A stretch of DNA of 64,000 nucleotides from Diospyros lotus (Eukaryota; Streptophyta; Magnoliopsida; Ericales; Ebenaceae), in contig NC_068350.1 of the NCBI RefSeq assembly GCF_014633365.1, forward strand, positions 11,819,787 through 11,883,786, in the 5' to 3' direction. A model generated the notes under the pieces. The model was not told where the DNA came from. It saw nothing but the letters and a program-made list of their open reading frames with translations, and did not search any database. Below, piece after piece: positions 47,120 to 60,100 of this stretch; within the stretch, counting starts at the first letter, position 1; each line of letters starts with the position of its first letter. Made by a program: the position numbers and the translations under genes.

Positions 47120-50100
47120 ATGCAATCCCAAATCTACATCTACTACTTTACCCCCACTAGAGATTCCTAAATTTACTAAAAATTGATTTGAATAAAATAC
47201 AACTAATAGCAATCCACGCTAGCTAGTCTTCTGGCACACCAGCTAGGAAACTACAAGTTAAATATTAATGAAATGAGAGCACTAATAGAAATCTCTCCAA
47301 TCTTTTTCTAGAACAAGGCTGAAATGAAATTTACAATAAATGATCAAGTCTTAACAAAATTTGAGAGATAAAATAATAAGTATCCAATGCAGCAGCAAAA
47401 CCAGAAGCTTTATAAGCTCAATCTCTTTCTTCTCTCTTTTCTTAAATGCATTTGAACATCAGATTAGCTTGTATTTATAGCTTGGAATATCTCCTATAGA
47501 TTTCTAGCCATTAATAAACAAGAATAGCAAAAAATTTAGTTTGTAGAAATATAGTTGTTATAATTTTTCAAACTGAAACTGTCAACAAATTCAATAGCTA
47601 GTCGACAATTTTTCCAAAATCAATTGATTGTTTAATCCTAAAACATTAATGTAAAAGGTATGCACTAAACCAGCCAACTTGTTTTAGGGAACAGTCAACA
47701 ATTCTGAAGAACTAATCAATAGGCTTGAAGAAGAAGTTGATAATTATAAAAACCAGTCGACAAACACATAAAATAGGTCGACATTTTTTATTGGATTCAA
47801 TATGTGCATGATTTTTCGAATATTTTGAAGTTATTTTCTTTGTCTTTTTAAAACTTTGATCATATTTTCAGATCCACAAGATTTAAAATACAAGTTTAAA
47901 CCATTTTGAAGACCTATTTTTAAGAGGCATTCAAAATAGTTTGAGTTTAAAACCTTGAAGTCCAAAACCTTTTTGAGTTCATATACTAATAATCTTTTGA
48001 TGATGACGCAAAACTTTAATTATATATCAAATATTCGAGTGAGTTTGTATACTAATAATGTTTTGATGATGATATATTGATAAAATATTAATTAAAAACT
48101 TTAATTATATTCAAATATTCGAGTGAGATCTTAATGAAAAATATTAATACATAACAACTCAAGTAAGAGATTACTAGGTATTCGAGTCAGTGACATGAGC
48201 AAGATAGTTTTATATCAAATAATTTAAACATATTTGGGCTTACCTTAATCAAGTAATTTAAACAAGCTTGATAAAGATTCAATTGAGTATCAACTTGTTA
48301 ATCTCAAATAGCTTTGTAAGATATCCAATTGAGTGATCAAATAGCTTTCGAGTATTTGTGTGGGCAATTGAGTTAATCTCATCACCAACCGGGTGAAAAA
48401 AATATTTTAAAATATCAAATCTTAGTGTTTATATCTCAAATCAATTTAAAATTTTATACAATTAATTATTAGAATAGTTGTAGGATTTCAAGTCTCTAAA
48501 TTTAGATAGCAATTGAGTAGGTTAAACGTCAGTCAAATACTTAGAACAAAATCGAAAACAAGGTTTGTATCTCATTATCAAATCGATTGCTAGGAATGAT
48601 ATACTTGAGTGATAACATAAAAAATTGAATATCAAAAATTAGTCAATCAAATATTCCTTTTATAACATATATACAAATTAATTGAAAGGTAACAGGTGCT
48701 TGAGTAGTGTTATTCAACCAATCAAGTATATAGTATATATCACCGAGTTAAATGATTTAGCATGAATAGACAATGGTTCTTTATAAATCAAAATTGGTAA
48801 TATCAATTTTGATGGTATTACCATGTTTTAGAAAAACTGTGAAACTTGTCATTAGAGCACTTGTTAAGGAGATATAAATATACATTAATGAATGTGTATT
48901 TATCATACTATGTTTTCAACATTAAAACGTTCTTATTGATTGATGAAATTTTTTGAAACATAATAATATATTTATCACCAACCAATAAAAATATTTAGAA
49001 ATTAGAAATAAGGTATAATAAATGTATCTTATATAAAAATAAGGCGCATTTATATCTCCTTAACCAGGACACTCGTTAACTATATTTATTTATTTTTTTT
49101 ATAAAAGTGACCTTAATAATAAAATGATAACGTGTAACTGTGGTTATGATATATTAAAAATTAGAAAAAACTGCATGTTGTACCCATAAAGTTTAGGCTT
49201 ATTGCAAAAACTATCTCTAACATTTGAGAAAATATGGAAAATACCTTTGACCTTTAGTAAGACATTGTGGTTACCCCCTAATGTTAAATAGCCATCCAAA
49301 AACCCTAATGATCTTCACTACTATCAATATAATTATGTATAAACTTTTTGAAATACCATTTGTGAGTTTGCAATGTCCATTTTATCTTTGTGTTGAATAA
49401 TCAAAAAGAAGTGTCAATTGTTTTGAAAGTTTATAAACAAGGATCAAAGTTAAATCTCAACTGGCAAAAAATAAGGTTGTTTATTGATGAACTAAAACTA
49501 TCGATGACTAGTGTTTGAATGTGTAACAAGTTTAATGTGTTTAAGGCTTTAAGTGGTGAAGGATTAAGTTGTTACATTAGTGAAAATTTAAACCATCATT
49601 TTCATCCTTAAATTAAGGACAAAAAGGTGAATGATCTAACACATTTGTGGTTTCCATTTGCTTATATAGACATTTATTAGTGAAAAATAGTATGAAAAAT
49701 ATGAAAAATAAACTTGTTTAGAAGAGATTCTTTTTTCTAGAAATACTAAGATTAGAAGAATAATTTATGCGCATCTCATAAAATTATAAGAGTATTCACT
49801 ACAATATATAATATTATTTTAATTTTTTATTTTATTGATGCATGATTACCGTTCAAATTATCATAAATTTCTTTTTAAAATGTCAGAATAAATTTATCAT
49901 TTCGTGCTCCAATATAACATTGATTAACAAATGGACATCTTTTTCTATTTTCAAAACATTATGGATATTTTTATAATTTTGCTAAATCTTGGGAGTATTT
50001 TTTGTCATTTACCTTAAACATTAGGGATATTTTTTTTTGTCATTTACCTTATATTGGTGAAAAGAAAATTCCATAAAATGGTTTAAAAATTAAAACATAT

Positions 50101-50199
50101 TTCCACCGTGGCAAACTGGATTTGTACCGCCGAATTAGGTTCACAAAATTTTCTGCAGGGGGAACGAGCGATAAGACCGAGAAAGGAGGCGAATCGGGC
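47120..50199. other. intergenic region upstream of the FBPase gene
   Basis: No gene. 47570-47790 has several AGTCGACA/GTCAACA words. 47990-48130 is a partly duplicated block with ATATTCGAGTGAG and TTTTGATGATGA. 48100-48740 has recurring ATTCGAGT, CAATTGAGT and ACTCAAGTAA words like those at 38.6-40.9 kb, suggesting a retroelement relic. The last 1.3 kb is AT-rich; no convincing TATA box was identified upstream of 50200. Confidence 0.45.
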
Positions 50200-52399
50200 A
50201 TGGCGGAGGCAATTTTAATTTCTTCGTCTTCGTCTTCCCGTATTCTCTTCTCCAACACCACCGCTTCCTTCTCGCGCCTCCCCACTTTTCATTCCCACTC
50301 TCCCCGCCGCCTTCGGCCTCCGGCTCCGCTGCAACGCAGCGGGGCCTCCGTGGCAACGGGGCCGGCGGTTACGGAGGACAAAACCCAGCCAAAGAGCGCC
50401 TTCCAGATCCAAAACCTCACCACGTGGCTGCTGATGCAAGAACAGGCTGGCCACATCGACGCCGAGCTCGTCATTGTCCTCTCCAGCATCTCGCTCGCCT
50501 GCAAGCAGATCGCGTCCCTGCTCCGGACGTCCAGCATCGTCAAACTCACCGGAACTCAGGGCACCGTCAACGTCCAAGGCGAAGACCAAAAGAAGCTCGA
50601 CGTCATCTCCAACGAGGTTAATTGGACACTTTCTCTGCAAATTTTATAATGCGAAGAGCTAGGGTTTGAAACGAAATGTGCAGGTTTTCTGCAATTGCCT
50701 GAGATCCAGCGGGCGAACGGGGATCATAGCGTCGGAGGAGGAAGATGAACCGGTTGCAGTTGAAGAGACCTACTCCGGCAACTACATTGTTGTATTTGAC
50801 CCCATTGATGGATCCGCCAACATCGACCCTTCCTTGACCACTGGTTCAATTTTCGGCATATACGGCCCTGACAAGCAATGCCTCATCGACATTGAGGATG
50901 ATTCCACTGTAACTGTTTCTTTCCCTCTTCTCTGTCTTTTACCATGTAATTAAGGTTTTGCTCCTTCCTCGTCCATGTTTGATCAAAGTTCTCATGAGAT
51001 CTTACTAACTAGTGCCAATAAACTCGATAACTAAATCAAATTAAAGTGATTTAAGTCTACAAGCTTCGCGTTTTTAATCCAAACTTAGTTTAGCTTTGGT
51101 TTGGTTTTTTGAATTCAATTAATATCGGCTCATATCCAAATTAAATCATATGGTCCCAACTCCATTAATATAAAGCCTATTTTCTTAAAGTTGCTGTTCT
51201 TTCTTTGACTTGTTTTTGGTATAACTTATTGCTTTGTCAAGTATTTTGCTTGTTTCCCCTTTAGAGTTTATGTTAAAATAAGAATTACAAAACTTTTTTG
51301 GGTGTGCTATAAGTACTAAATTATAAAATTTTCTTATGATCTTTGTGACTTTTAAAATCTGAGACTCGATTCAATCTAATATGCATTTAACTAGGTCGAG
51401 TTGGTTTAGTTTTTCTTCATCATTCACTTGTTTCTGAACCCAAAATTCTAACCTCGATCAATGCAACTCCGAACTTATATAAAACACGAGCAACCCACCT
51501 CCACTTCCACCTCTAATTTTACTAATTCCTCAATGAATCCATCTTTATTTTGACACTGGAAACACTAGCTTGATCAAGATAAAGAGAAGTGCATCATCAG
51601 CGTGTGCCAACCGGGAACCAACTTGCTGGCGGCTGGGTACTGCCTCTACTCAAGCGCAACGGTCTTCTCTCTCTCAATAGGCAGAGGCGTCTTCGGCTTC
51701 ACCCTGGACCCTGCCTATGGGGAATTCGTCCTAACCCACGACAACATACGGATCCCCAAATCAGGGAAAATCTACTCTTTCAACGAGGGCAACTACGATC
51801 TGTGGGACGACAAACTCAAGAGTTACCTCGACCACCTGCGGCAGCCGTCCGAGAACGGGAAGCCCTATTCCGGCCGGTACTTAGGATGTCTGGTCGGAGA
51901 AATCCACAGGATGCTGCTCTGCGGCGGCATCTACGGCAACCCCAAGAACAAGAAGAGCAAGAGCGGGAACTTGAGGCTGCTGTACGAGTGTGCGCCGATG
52001 AGCTATTTGGTCGAGCAAGCTGGTGGCAAAGCGACCGACGGCCATCGGAGGATACTGGAGATCAATCCAGAGCAGGTAGGTACACGCATTCCTTACATCT
52101 TAGTAGATTTCATATCTTCTTCCTATTATTTCTTTCCTTGTTAGTAAAAATATTTTTTTTTCACTTTTTTTTTTTTTGTATGAAGAACTTACAATTACGA
52201 ACTAAATTTAAAATCAAACTAAAATTTACTCATTTAAATCAGCAAATACGGCTGAATAAATCCAAATGGATTATGGAGCTAAGTTTGATTCCGCTTGTGC
52301 TTGGGACGTTTGATGTTTCCCTTTCAGATTCACCAGCGGACGCCCATTTTCATAGGAAGCCCAGATGAAATGGACAAGCTAGAGACGTACTTGGCTTGA
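50200..52399 (+). CDS. plastid-type fructose-1,6-bisphosphatase, divergent
   Basis: Four phase-0 exons (50200-50616, 50684-50908, 51569-52075, 52328-52399) with GT/AG borders give 406 residues, normal for the family. Residues 1 to about 60 are Ser-rich and acid-poor, like a chloroplast transit peptide. The enzyme family hydrolyses fructose 1,6-bisphosphate in the Calvin cycle and starch synthesis. Metal ligands are present: E157/E158 (SEEED), D178 and D181 (FDPIDG) and E354 (LLYEC), plus N286 (FNEGN) and R317-Y318. The plastid redox loop has all three cysteines, C205, C222 and C227 (QC...KC...VCQPG), so thioredoxin control is plausible. Unusual: DGSSNID is DGSANID (A184); the usual GYP Tyr is Asn (N338, IYGNP) and the usual GKLRLLY Lys is Asn (N348). 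These correspond to Tyr264 and Lys274 of mammalian FBPase, which contact substrate. Activity may therefore be reduced or altered. No frameshift is seen. Confidence 0.93.
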
Positions 52400-54161
52400 A
52401 AACATAAGCATCTCCTCCTCAGCCTAACTGTGTGCTGTCTCATGATTAGTATATTACCAAGTTTGAATTTGAAGCGCATATGTCTTTACAAATTCTGGGT
52501 AAACTATTCACTATTGTTCTTCTAATTGAATATCATTCCACAATCAACATTGAAGACAATACACCCGACTATGATCATGAATGAATGGTAAATAAATTTG
52601 TTTATTTTAGAATTAATACATTGACCAAAATTTGATTTTGTTTTTTGGGTAATTAATCCTGAAAAATGATTTGGTGTTGTAGTAGATATTAGCTAATTAA
52701 TAATCCCTTCTAAATTGTATTTGGACCAAAATGGAAAAAATTACATGCAGTACTCTTTGAGGTTTAGAATAATTGCAAGAATTATCTCTAAGAGATGAGA
52801 AAATAATGCAATACTCCTATGTTGCAATATTCTCTTTATTGTTAATTAATGCAATTAAATATTAAAAAAAACTAAAATACTCTTTAAAAAACTAAAATTA
52901 TTATTTTATCCCTTTATTTAACATTGAACGAGGCTATTTCTATTTTCGAAACATGAAAGATAGTTTTTATAATTATGTCAAACTTTATAAGTGATTACTA
53001 CAATTTTTCCACCAAAATAAAACCTAAATGTCATCCTAACTACTAAGGTGACGTTTGTTAACTTAGATATAGACCAAAAAAAATAAAATATAAAAAGTAT
53101 TCCACACAAAAATATTTTTTATTGTATTTATTAAATTTAAAAAAAAATTATATAGTTTCTTATCTTGAACTTTCAAAATAAATTTATTTCTTTCAAATAC
53201 TTATAAACACTTAAAGAATTTAATTATATGGATAAACTTTTTCTATAGTTTCATGCTAATGGCACGTTGAAATACCACATTCTAAGTAAGTCTTAATTTT
53301 AATTGCTAATTTAATTGAAGTTTTTAGTACATTTTTATAAGCTCTAATCTTCCAAATCTTAATCCATCATTCTATTTGATCTTTATATATATATATTTCT
53401 ATACAATGGTCACATTTTAGGTTTGAGACAGAATTTCACTAGAGTGTTATTTGTCTCACGTCTCTCTGTGTGTACCATTTGAGTTATTTGAGGTTGAGAA
53501 AAAGCTTCGAGTATTGATGCTTTTGGCGTCGCTGTCTGTTTTTATAACCAACCATGGGTCAAAAGGTTTTGTGAATATGTTGTGGTAATTCCCCCTCTCC
53601 CTCTATTTGATTGCTCCTCTTTGACCTTTTGAGTTGGATGGAGGTAGAGGGATCTTTCTTAGATCAGTTTCTGAAGCAGACCCTTAGATTGCCCATTTAG
53701 CCGTCACATAAATAGAGTTTTATAGAAATAAAATATTACTTGTACAAATAATTAAATTATTAAAAAAATGATCGAAAACATTAAAATTTAAAAATATCTT
53801 CGTCTAATTTGTCATTGTCGTCTCTAAATGAAGCCTTAGACTTCATCCTGAATGAAGTATGGTCAGACTTCATGATTGATAGATTTTGATGATTGATGAT
53901 GAAATTCGATTTATAAAGTTTAATTTGATTATCAAACTTATACATCTCATCAATATAAGTAAAGCGATAGATAAAATATTAGTGTAAAGATAGAAGCTCC
54001 TTGTACTATGAATTATGTTAATCAATATCTCTTCGATCATCTATTTACACACCGTAACAGAAAGGCAAAGGCAAAGTTTCTTTTATCTTTCTCGAGAATC
54101 AAAATGAAACCAAGTTTTACACATAAGACTGCTACCAACGAAAAAGGTCCCTTGTTCCGTC
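52400..54161. other. intergenic, nothing recognised
   Basis: 3' flank of the FBPase gene followed by AT-rich DNA. No gene, tRNA or clear transposon end seen. Confidence 0.5.
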
Positions 54162-54911
54162 CTAGGTAGCATGAAAACGAAAAACGATATGTTTTTGAAA
54201 CGAAATGAAAATGTTGAAACGACATTTTTCAAAAAAAAGTAGAAAACAAAAACGCGGGGTAAATCGTAAATTTTAAAAATATAAGAGAAGTTTTGTAAAT
54301 ATAATTTTTAATATAGTAAATTATAAAAAATAATTTAAATATAAAAATTTATTTTCAATAATATGTAATTAATGTGCCATAAAATAAATTTAATTTTGAT
54401 ATAAATAAATTAAAAACAAAATACCAAACAAAAATTAAACAAAAACATAAAACACAAAAAAAAAAACGCATACAACTCCAGGCTCCAACCAAACACGCCC
54501 CAATTGGCTGTCTGCCATTCGCGTACTGCTCATGCTCGCAATCCAACGTGTACCTTCAGGCAAATTGAGAAGGGTTCGGCTGAAGAAAAAGAAGAAGAAG
54601 AGAGGAAAACTGAGGGGGTTTGGCTAACCTTGGGGATGCGTGGGGCGTGGCCGCTATTGCAGGAACCAGAAGAGAGAGGGAAACTGAGGGGGGTTCGGCC
54701 AAGGCGTGGCCACTGTTATAGGAACCAGAAACGCGTTTCTCCTTAAACGCATTTCCATTTAATTTGAGCAAATTGGGAAACGGCCCCTAAACGTTTCGCA
54801 ATTTACAGAAATGGCACAAAAATCGTTTCGAGTTATCTTTGTTGTTTTTGAAACGGGAAATGATTCAAAAACACCGAAACGACATCCCAAACTCGTTCCT
54901 GTGCAACTTAG
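54162..54911. mobile_element. non-autonomous hAT element, 750 bp
   Basis: The inverted ends CTAGGTAGCATGAAAACG and CTAAGTTGCACAGGAACG are flanked by an 8-bp duplication, GTTCCGTC (54154-54161) and GTTCAGTC (54912-54919), with one mismatch. Both arms are rich in GAAACG words. The middle has a partly duplicated block (about 54605-54730) with AACTGAGGGGG and GGAACCAGAA. No transposase. Confidence 0.8.
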
Positions 54912-55399
54912 GTTCAGTCAACTTAGAGGGAGTATCTTCAACTCATCTCCTCTCATGTTTGGTCAGCTGAGGAGATTGAGGGCACAGCTACTGGACTTGT
55001 ATTTGCTGCTCTTATTTTTAATTTCGTTTTTGTCTTTTTGGCTTTGTTTTGGTGTGGTTTAGTAATCAAATAGAATGAAAATGGGTAGAAAATAAAATAA
55101 AATAAAAGATATATTTTTCCAAGTTGAGGTGAATTGGAAATGAAAAAATAATAGAATTTTTTTTTTTGCTTTGCATGTGTCCAATTTTATATGTGCCTCT
55201 CAAAGGACCAAAAAACCCCTAGTAATCCACTTCTATTCCATCTACTTTCTCTGCATCCCACTCTTGACACACACGTTGATATTTAGATTAGATAATGATT
55301 TAACTAAATAATCCTATCTGTTATATTTCAAGAAGATATAAATTTAAATTAATCCACTTTTATATTTGGTATAGTAAATCTTAAATAAGGTATACTTTT

Positions 55400-55583
55400 G
55401 GGATCAAAAGGTGAAATCTCTCACCTCAAAAGCCCTCTTAACTCAACTCAACTCCAAAAATTTTGTAGGGAGATTAAATTACGAAACCCAACAGTGAGAT
55501 TCGAACACGGGACCTGCACCGATTAAATTTAGGACTCTTAAACCAACGCATGTACGATCTCAACCGTTAAGTTATGCCCGACT
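55400..55583 (-). mobile_element. tRNA-derived SINE
   Basis: On the minus strand it begins GGGCATAACTTAACGGTTGA (box A region) and has GTCCCGTGTTCGAATCTC (box B) about 60 bp on, the spacing of a Pol III promoter. The flanks AAGGTATACTTT (55387-55398) and AAGGTGTACTTT (55584-55595) form a 12-bp target duplication with one mismatch. The tRNA part does not fold intact, so this is a SINE and not a tRNA gene. Confidence 0.75.
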
Positions 55584-55964
55584 AAGGTGTACTTTGACAA
55601 AGAGAGTGAGGGACTATAGACCTCCAAATGCTACAAAGATTTAATCACTTGGCGTACAATTATTTAATGGATAAAAAATACTATTTGGTTTTACTTCTTA
55701 GTCCAAATAATAATTAATCCTACCATATGAAAAGTCTAAAATGTCTTTTCATTCTTTTGATAATTACAATAATGGCTCAAACAGTGGAAGAGTACTTTAG
55801 ACATTTTATTTATTAGAACAGGACTAGCATTTCCAACTAAATATCATTATTTTTATTTAATACTTTGAGGTAAATTTATACTTTGGCTTAACCTATCCTT
55901 CCTCTTTTTAGGTGTGAAATGTGTTATTATTCCTCTGTCAGGCACGCTTTTATCCGTGTGCCAA

Positions 55965-56185
55965 ACGGCGGTATCGCCTTATTGGGCTGAAAATGGCCCA
56001 ACGGTGGCCCAAAATATTGAGAGAGCCCACTACATAGAGGAGGCATTGCACTAACCGCTAACTAACGTCCACTACTCCCCCAAATCAAAATCAGTACACA
56101 CCAGCCGGTGAGTAGCCGAAATAGATAATTCCCTCCTCCCACTGGTGAAGAAGGGGAAGAAGACAGCAGCAAAAAAGTAGAGAAG
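55965..56185 (+). promoter_or_regulatory. promoter region of the PTAC13-type gene with site II motifs
   Basis: TTGGGCTGAAAATGGCCCAA at 55982-56001 and a further TGGCCCAAAA about ten bases on form a cluster of TGGGCY/GGCCCA site II elements. These are typical of plant genes for organelle gene expression. No strong TATA box is seen, which also fits that class. Confidence 0.45.
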
Positions 56186-56593
56186 ATGAAGCAAGGGCTT
56201 CTCTCGTGGAGTCCTTGCCGCCCGCTTCTCTCTCTACCCACCTCTCTCTCTCCCCGCTCCAGAACAACCCACTTCCCCAAAACCTCCAATTCCGTCTCTG
56301 CAACTCTGAATTCCACCGAAGAAAGCCCCCTCACGGCCAGGGAGAGGAGGCAGCTGAGGAACGAGAGGAGAGAGACGAAGCCCGCCTACAACTGGAAAGA
56401 AGAGGTCGAGGAAAGGCTCATCAAGAAGCCCAAGAAGAGGTACGCTTCTTGGACCGAAGAGCTCAACCTCGATAACCTCGCTCTACTCGGCCCTCAATGG
56501 TGGGTCGTTAGGGTTTCCAGAGTTTCCGGCCAGACCACCGCCGAACTGCTCGCACGATCGCTTGCCAGGAACTTTCCCGATATGGATTTCAAG
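56186..56593 (+). CDS. plastid NusG-like protein (PTAC13 type), first exon only
   Basis: A 136-codon first exon ending in AAG followed by GTAACT. The N-terminus is Ser/Arg-rich, like a plastid transit peptide. It is followed by a charged linker (ARERRQLRNERRETKPAYNW, KKPKKRYASWTEELNLDNLA) and the start of a NusG N-terminal domain (GPQWWVVRVSRVSGQTTAEL, LARNFPDMDFK). This matches the plant nuclear-encoded NusG homologue found in plastid transcriptionally active chromosome preparations, a factor of plastid transcription. The rest of the NGN domain and the KOW domain should be in later exons, none of which I find before 64000. Either intron 1 exceeds 7 kb because of insertions or the gene has been broken. 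Start chosen at the first ATG in frame. Confidence 0.8.
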
Positions 56594-57114
56594 GTAACTC
56601 GACGTATATGGTTTTGGTATGTGGGTTTAGACTCTGAAAGTTTCTTTGTTGTTTCATTGTGCTCGAAGAATTCTGGGTTTGTGATGGAATGAGTAGATTG
56701 GAATTGGTTTTTGTAGTTTGATTATGGATCCTGATTGATGAAAGAATTGAGAAGGGGGAGAATATATGGAGAGTGACCTATATACGTAAAGATATGGAGG
56801 CCACTGGCCAGTACTGAAAAATTAAGTAAATAATTTTGATGATTTAAAGAATAAGATCAAATAAATTAAAGATTACAAATCCATGAACTTATAGCTATAC
56901 GTGAGATATTTATTTGCATCGTGTATTACTATATGTTTATTTTTAGCTCATTTTAACGTCCAGATAAACATGACTTCGAAACATTGCCTGCAAGTCAATT
57001 AGCTGAATTCGTATTTTGTAAATGAAGAATACCATCTTGTGCATGACGTCATTACGAGGAATTTGCTGAGCCCATATTTCTTAAATGAAGAATAGCATTT
57101 CACATATGATAGTG
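56594..57114 (+). other. start of PTAC13 intron 1
   Basis: Ordinary AT-rich intron sequence up to the LINE insertion. No further exon seen. Confidence 0.5.
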
Positions 57115-60100
57115 TTAAAGGAACATAAAAACTGAAAGAATAAAATATGGTACACAAGAAATAATTGAGTGAAAAATAGAGTGAGAATTATTATAGATAA
57201 AAGCTTAGTAGATGAGATAGCAGATGTAAAGAAAATAGGAGATAGGATTATTATGGTAAATGTTGGTCTAAAAAGAATGACTATGAATATCTTTAGTACA
57301 TATGTACTCAGAACCGGCCCAACAGAGTTAGGGGCCTTAGGCGAAAAGATTTGTTGAGGCTTTTCAGTATTAATTTTTTTTATAAAAAAATAAATAATAC
57401 ATTTTTTTACATAAATATTTCTTCATTTTATTAAATAAAAAAAAGTTAAAATTCAATTAATTACAAAATATAATAATCTCTTAACCATAATAAATTTTCA
57501 ACTAAAATATAATGTTTCAGAGATAAGAAAAAAAAGCCAAACAACTTACAACAATAAACAAAGAAAAACAAAACTAATTTTTCTTGAAAGTCTAATAAGA
57601 TCAGTGCGAGCAAAAAATTATACATTCATGATTCTCTTGTAGAGAGAAACAAAACATAACATTAAACTAATAGTGTTAAAGGATAAAATTCACCAATAGC
57701 AACTTTTCATTCTACAAATATGTATTTGACTATATTCACCTTTATATAAAATCAATTTTTCTTACCTTTTGAGATACAAAATTGTTGATTAAATCTCCAT
57801 AATCAAGTTTATCTAATAAATCATGGGTTTTATGGGAAACACCATAGCAACGGTTAAAAAATGGAAAATAGTGAAGGAAGTTAAAAAAATTTAAAATGTT
57901 TTATATTTAATTTTTAATAAAATATTACTTATTAAAAAAATAAAAATATATATATAAATATTACAAATTTCTAAAATCTGGGGCCTTCTAATTTGGGGGG
58001 CCTAATGCCATGGCATAAATGGGTTAAGGGTAGGGCCAACCTTGCATTATGCACCACAAGCTGGGTTAGGTGAGAAGATAAAAACAAAATTCTAAGAGGA
58101 CCTAGAGGGACTCATACAAATGATACCAAGAGGGGAGAAAGTGATTATAGGAGGTGACTTAAATGGTCACATGGGTAGAGACGAAAACGGCTATAGAGAG
58201 GTACATGGAGGGTATGGATTCGAGAAAATTAATAATGAGCATAAGTCTATTCTAAATTTTGCTATAGCATATTGACTCATCATAACCAATACTAGGTTCA
58301 AAAAATGAGACGAACACTTAATCACATATAAAAATGTCACATCAAGCACCCAAATAGATTATTTCCTCATGAGACAAGAGCATCGGTTATGTTGTAGGGA
58401 TTGTAAGGTGATACCAGGGGAGTGTTTGACTACTCAACATAGATTTTTGGTACTTGATGTCCAAGTAAGAAATTGGAAGAGAAAAAATCACATAAAACAA
58501 AATCCAAGAATTAGGTGGTGAGATTTAAAAGGGGAGAAACAACTAATCTTCAAAGAAAAATTAAGGGGTAGAAGGGAATGGAATGGAGAAGGACAGGTAA
58601 ACCAAATGTGGAGGGAAATGGCTACTGCCCTGAAAAGCACAGCAAAGCTAGTCCTTGGAGAGACAAATAGTAGAGCTCCAAACCTTAAGAAGTCTTGGTA
58701 GTGGAATGAAGAGGTACAATTGAAAATTAAAAATAAGAAAACCTGCTATAAGGCTATATATCAGTGCAACAATGAAGAAAACCTAAAAAATTATAAAGAA
58801 GTAAAAAAGTCAGCATAAAGAGCTATTAGTGAAGCAAGGTCAAAAGCATATGAGAATCTATATAAATACTTGATACAAAAGATGGAGAAATGGATATATA
58901 TAAATTAGCTAAAGCAAGAGAAAGAAAAATAAATTATCTAAATCAAGTGAAATGCATAAAAGATGAAAACCAAAATGTATTAGTGAATGAGGGAGCGATT
59001 AAGGAGAGATGGAAGGAGTATTTCACAAAATTATTCAATGATGGTGGGGACACAAGAGTTAGGTTGGGACATTTTAGTAACTCTGAAGAGAACGTGAGCT
59101 ATACATTTTATCGACACATAAGTTCAAATGAAATAAGGCAAGCATTAAAAAACATGAAAAATTATAAGGCAATGAGACCAGATAATATGCCAATAGAAGC
59201 ATAGAAATGCATGAGAGAAGAGGGCATCTCCTAGCTAACAAAATTATTTAACGCGATCCTTAAATAAAAAAATATGATAGATGAGTAGAGGAAGAGTACT
59301 TTGGTTCCTATATACAAGAACAAAGGAGATGTTCAAAACTGTGAAAATTATAGAGGAATTAAGTTAACGAGCCATACTATGAAACTCTAGGAGAGAGTAA
59401 TAGAGCAAAGGCTCAGAAAATAAACCAATGTCTCGGAAAATCAATTTGGTTTCATGTCTGGTAAGTCAACAATGGAAGCTATATACCTACTGAGGCACCT
59501 AATGGAAATGTATTGAGATCAGTAGAAGGACTTGCATATGGTGTTTATAGATCTAGAAAAAACTTATGATAAGATCCCTAGAGAAGTACTATAGAGGGTT
59601 TTAGAGAAGAAAAGAGTCCGAATAACCTATATACAAGCCCTTAAGGACATGTATCACGGTGTAGAGACAAGAGTCAGAACATGTGGAGGGGATACTGAAC
59701 CGTTTCAAATTACAATGGGATTGTATCAAGGTTCTGCACTAAGTCCATACTTATTTGCTTTAGTAATGGATGAACTCATTAAACACATTTAGACAGAGGT
59801 GCCATGGTTTATGTTATTTGCAGATGATATAGTGTTGGTGGATAAAACAAAAGAGGGAGTGAACACTAAGCTTGAGTTGTGGAGAAACAATTTAAAATCT
59901 AAGGGATTTAAATTAAGTAGAAGGAAAACATAATATATGAAATATAAATTTAGTAAGAATGTAAGAGTGGAGGATGTTATAATAAAATTGGAAGACCACC
60001 AAATCTTATAAAGAAAAGACCATTTTTGATATTTGGGATAAGTGATTCTAAAAGATGGAGAAATTCACGAGGATGCCACGCATAGAATTAAGCTAGGTTG

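Noticed and set aside
50141..50640. overlapping minus-strand ORFs (up to 141 codons)
   Set aside because: Antisense shadows of FBPase exon 1; the plus frame has conserved protein motifs and splice sites.
55400..55583. tRNA gene on the minus strand
   Set aside because: Boxes A and B are present but the arms do not pair by eye, and the segment is flanked by a 12-bp target duplication, so it is a SINE.
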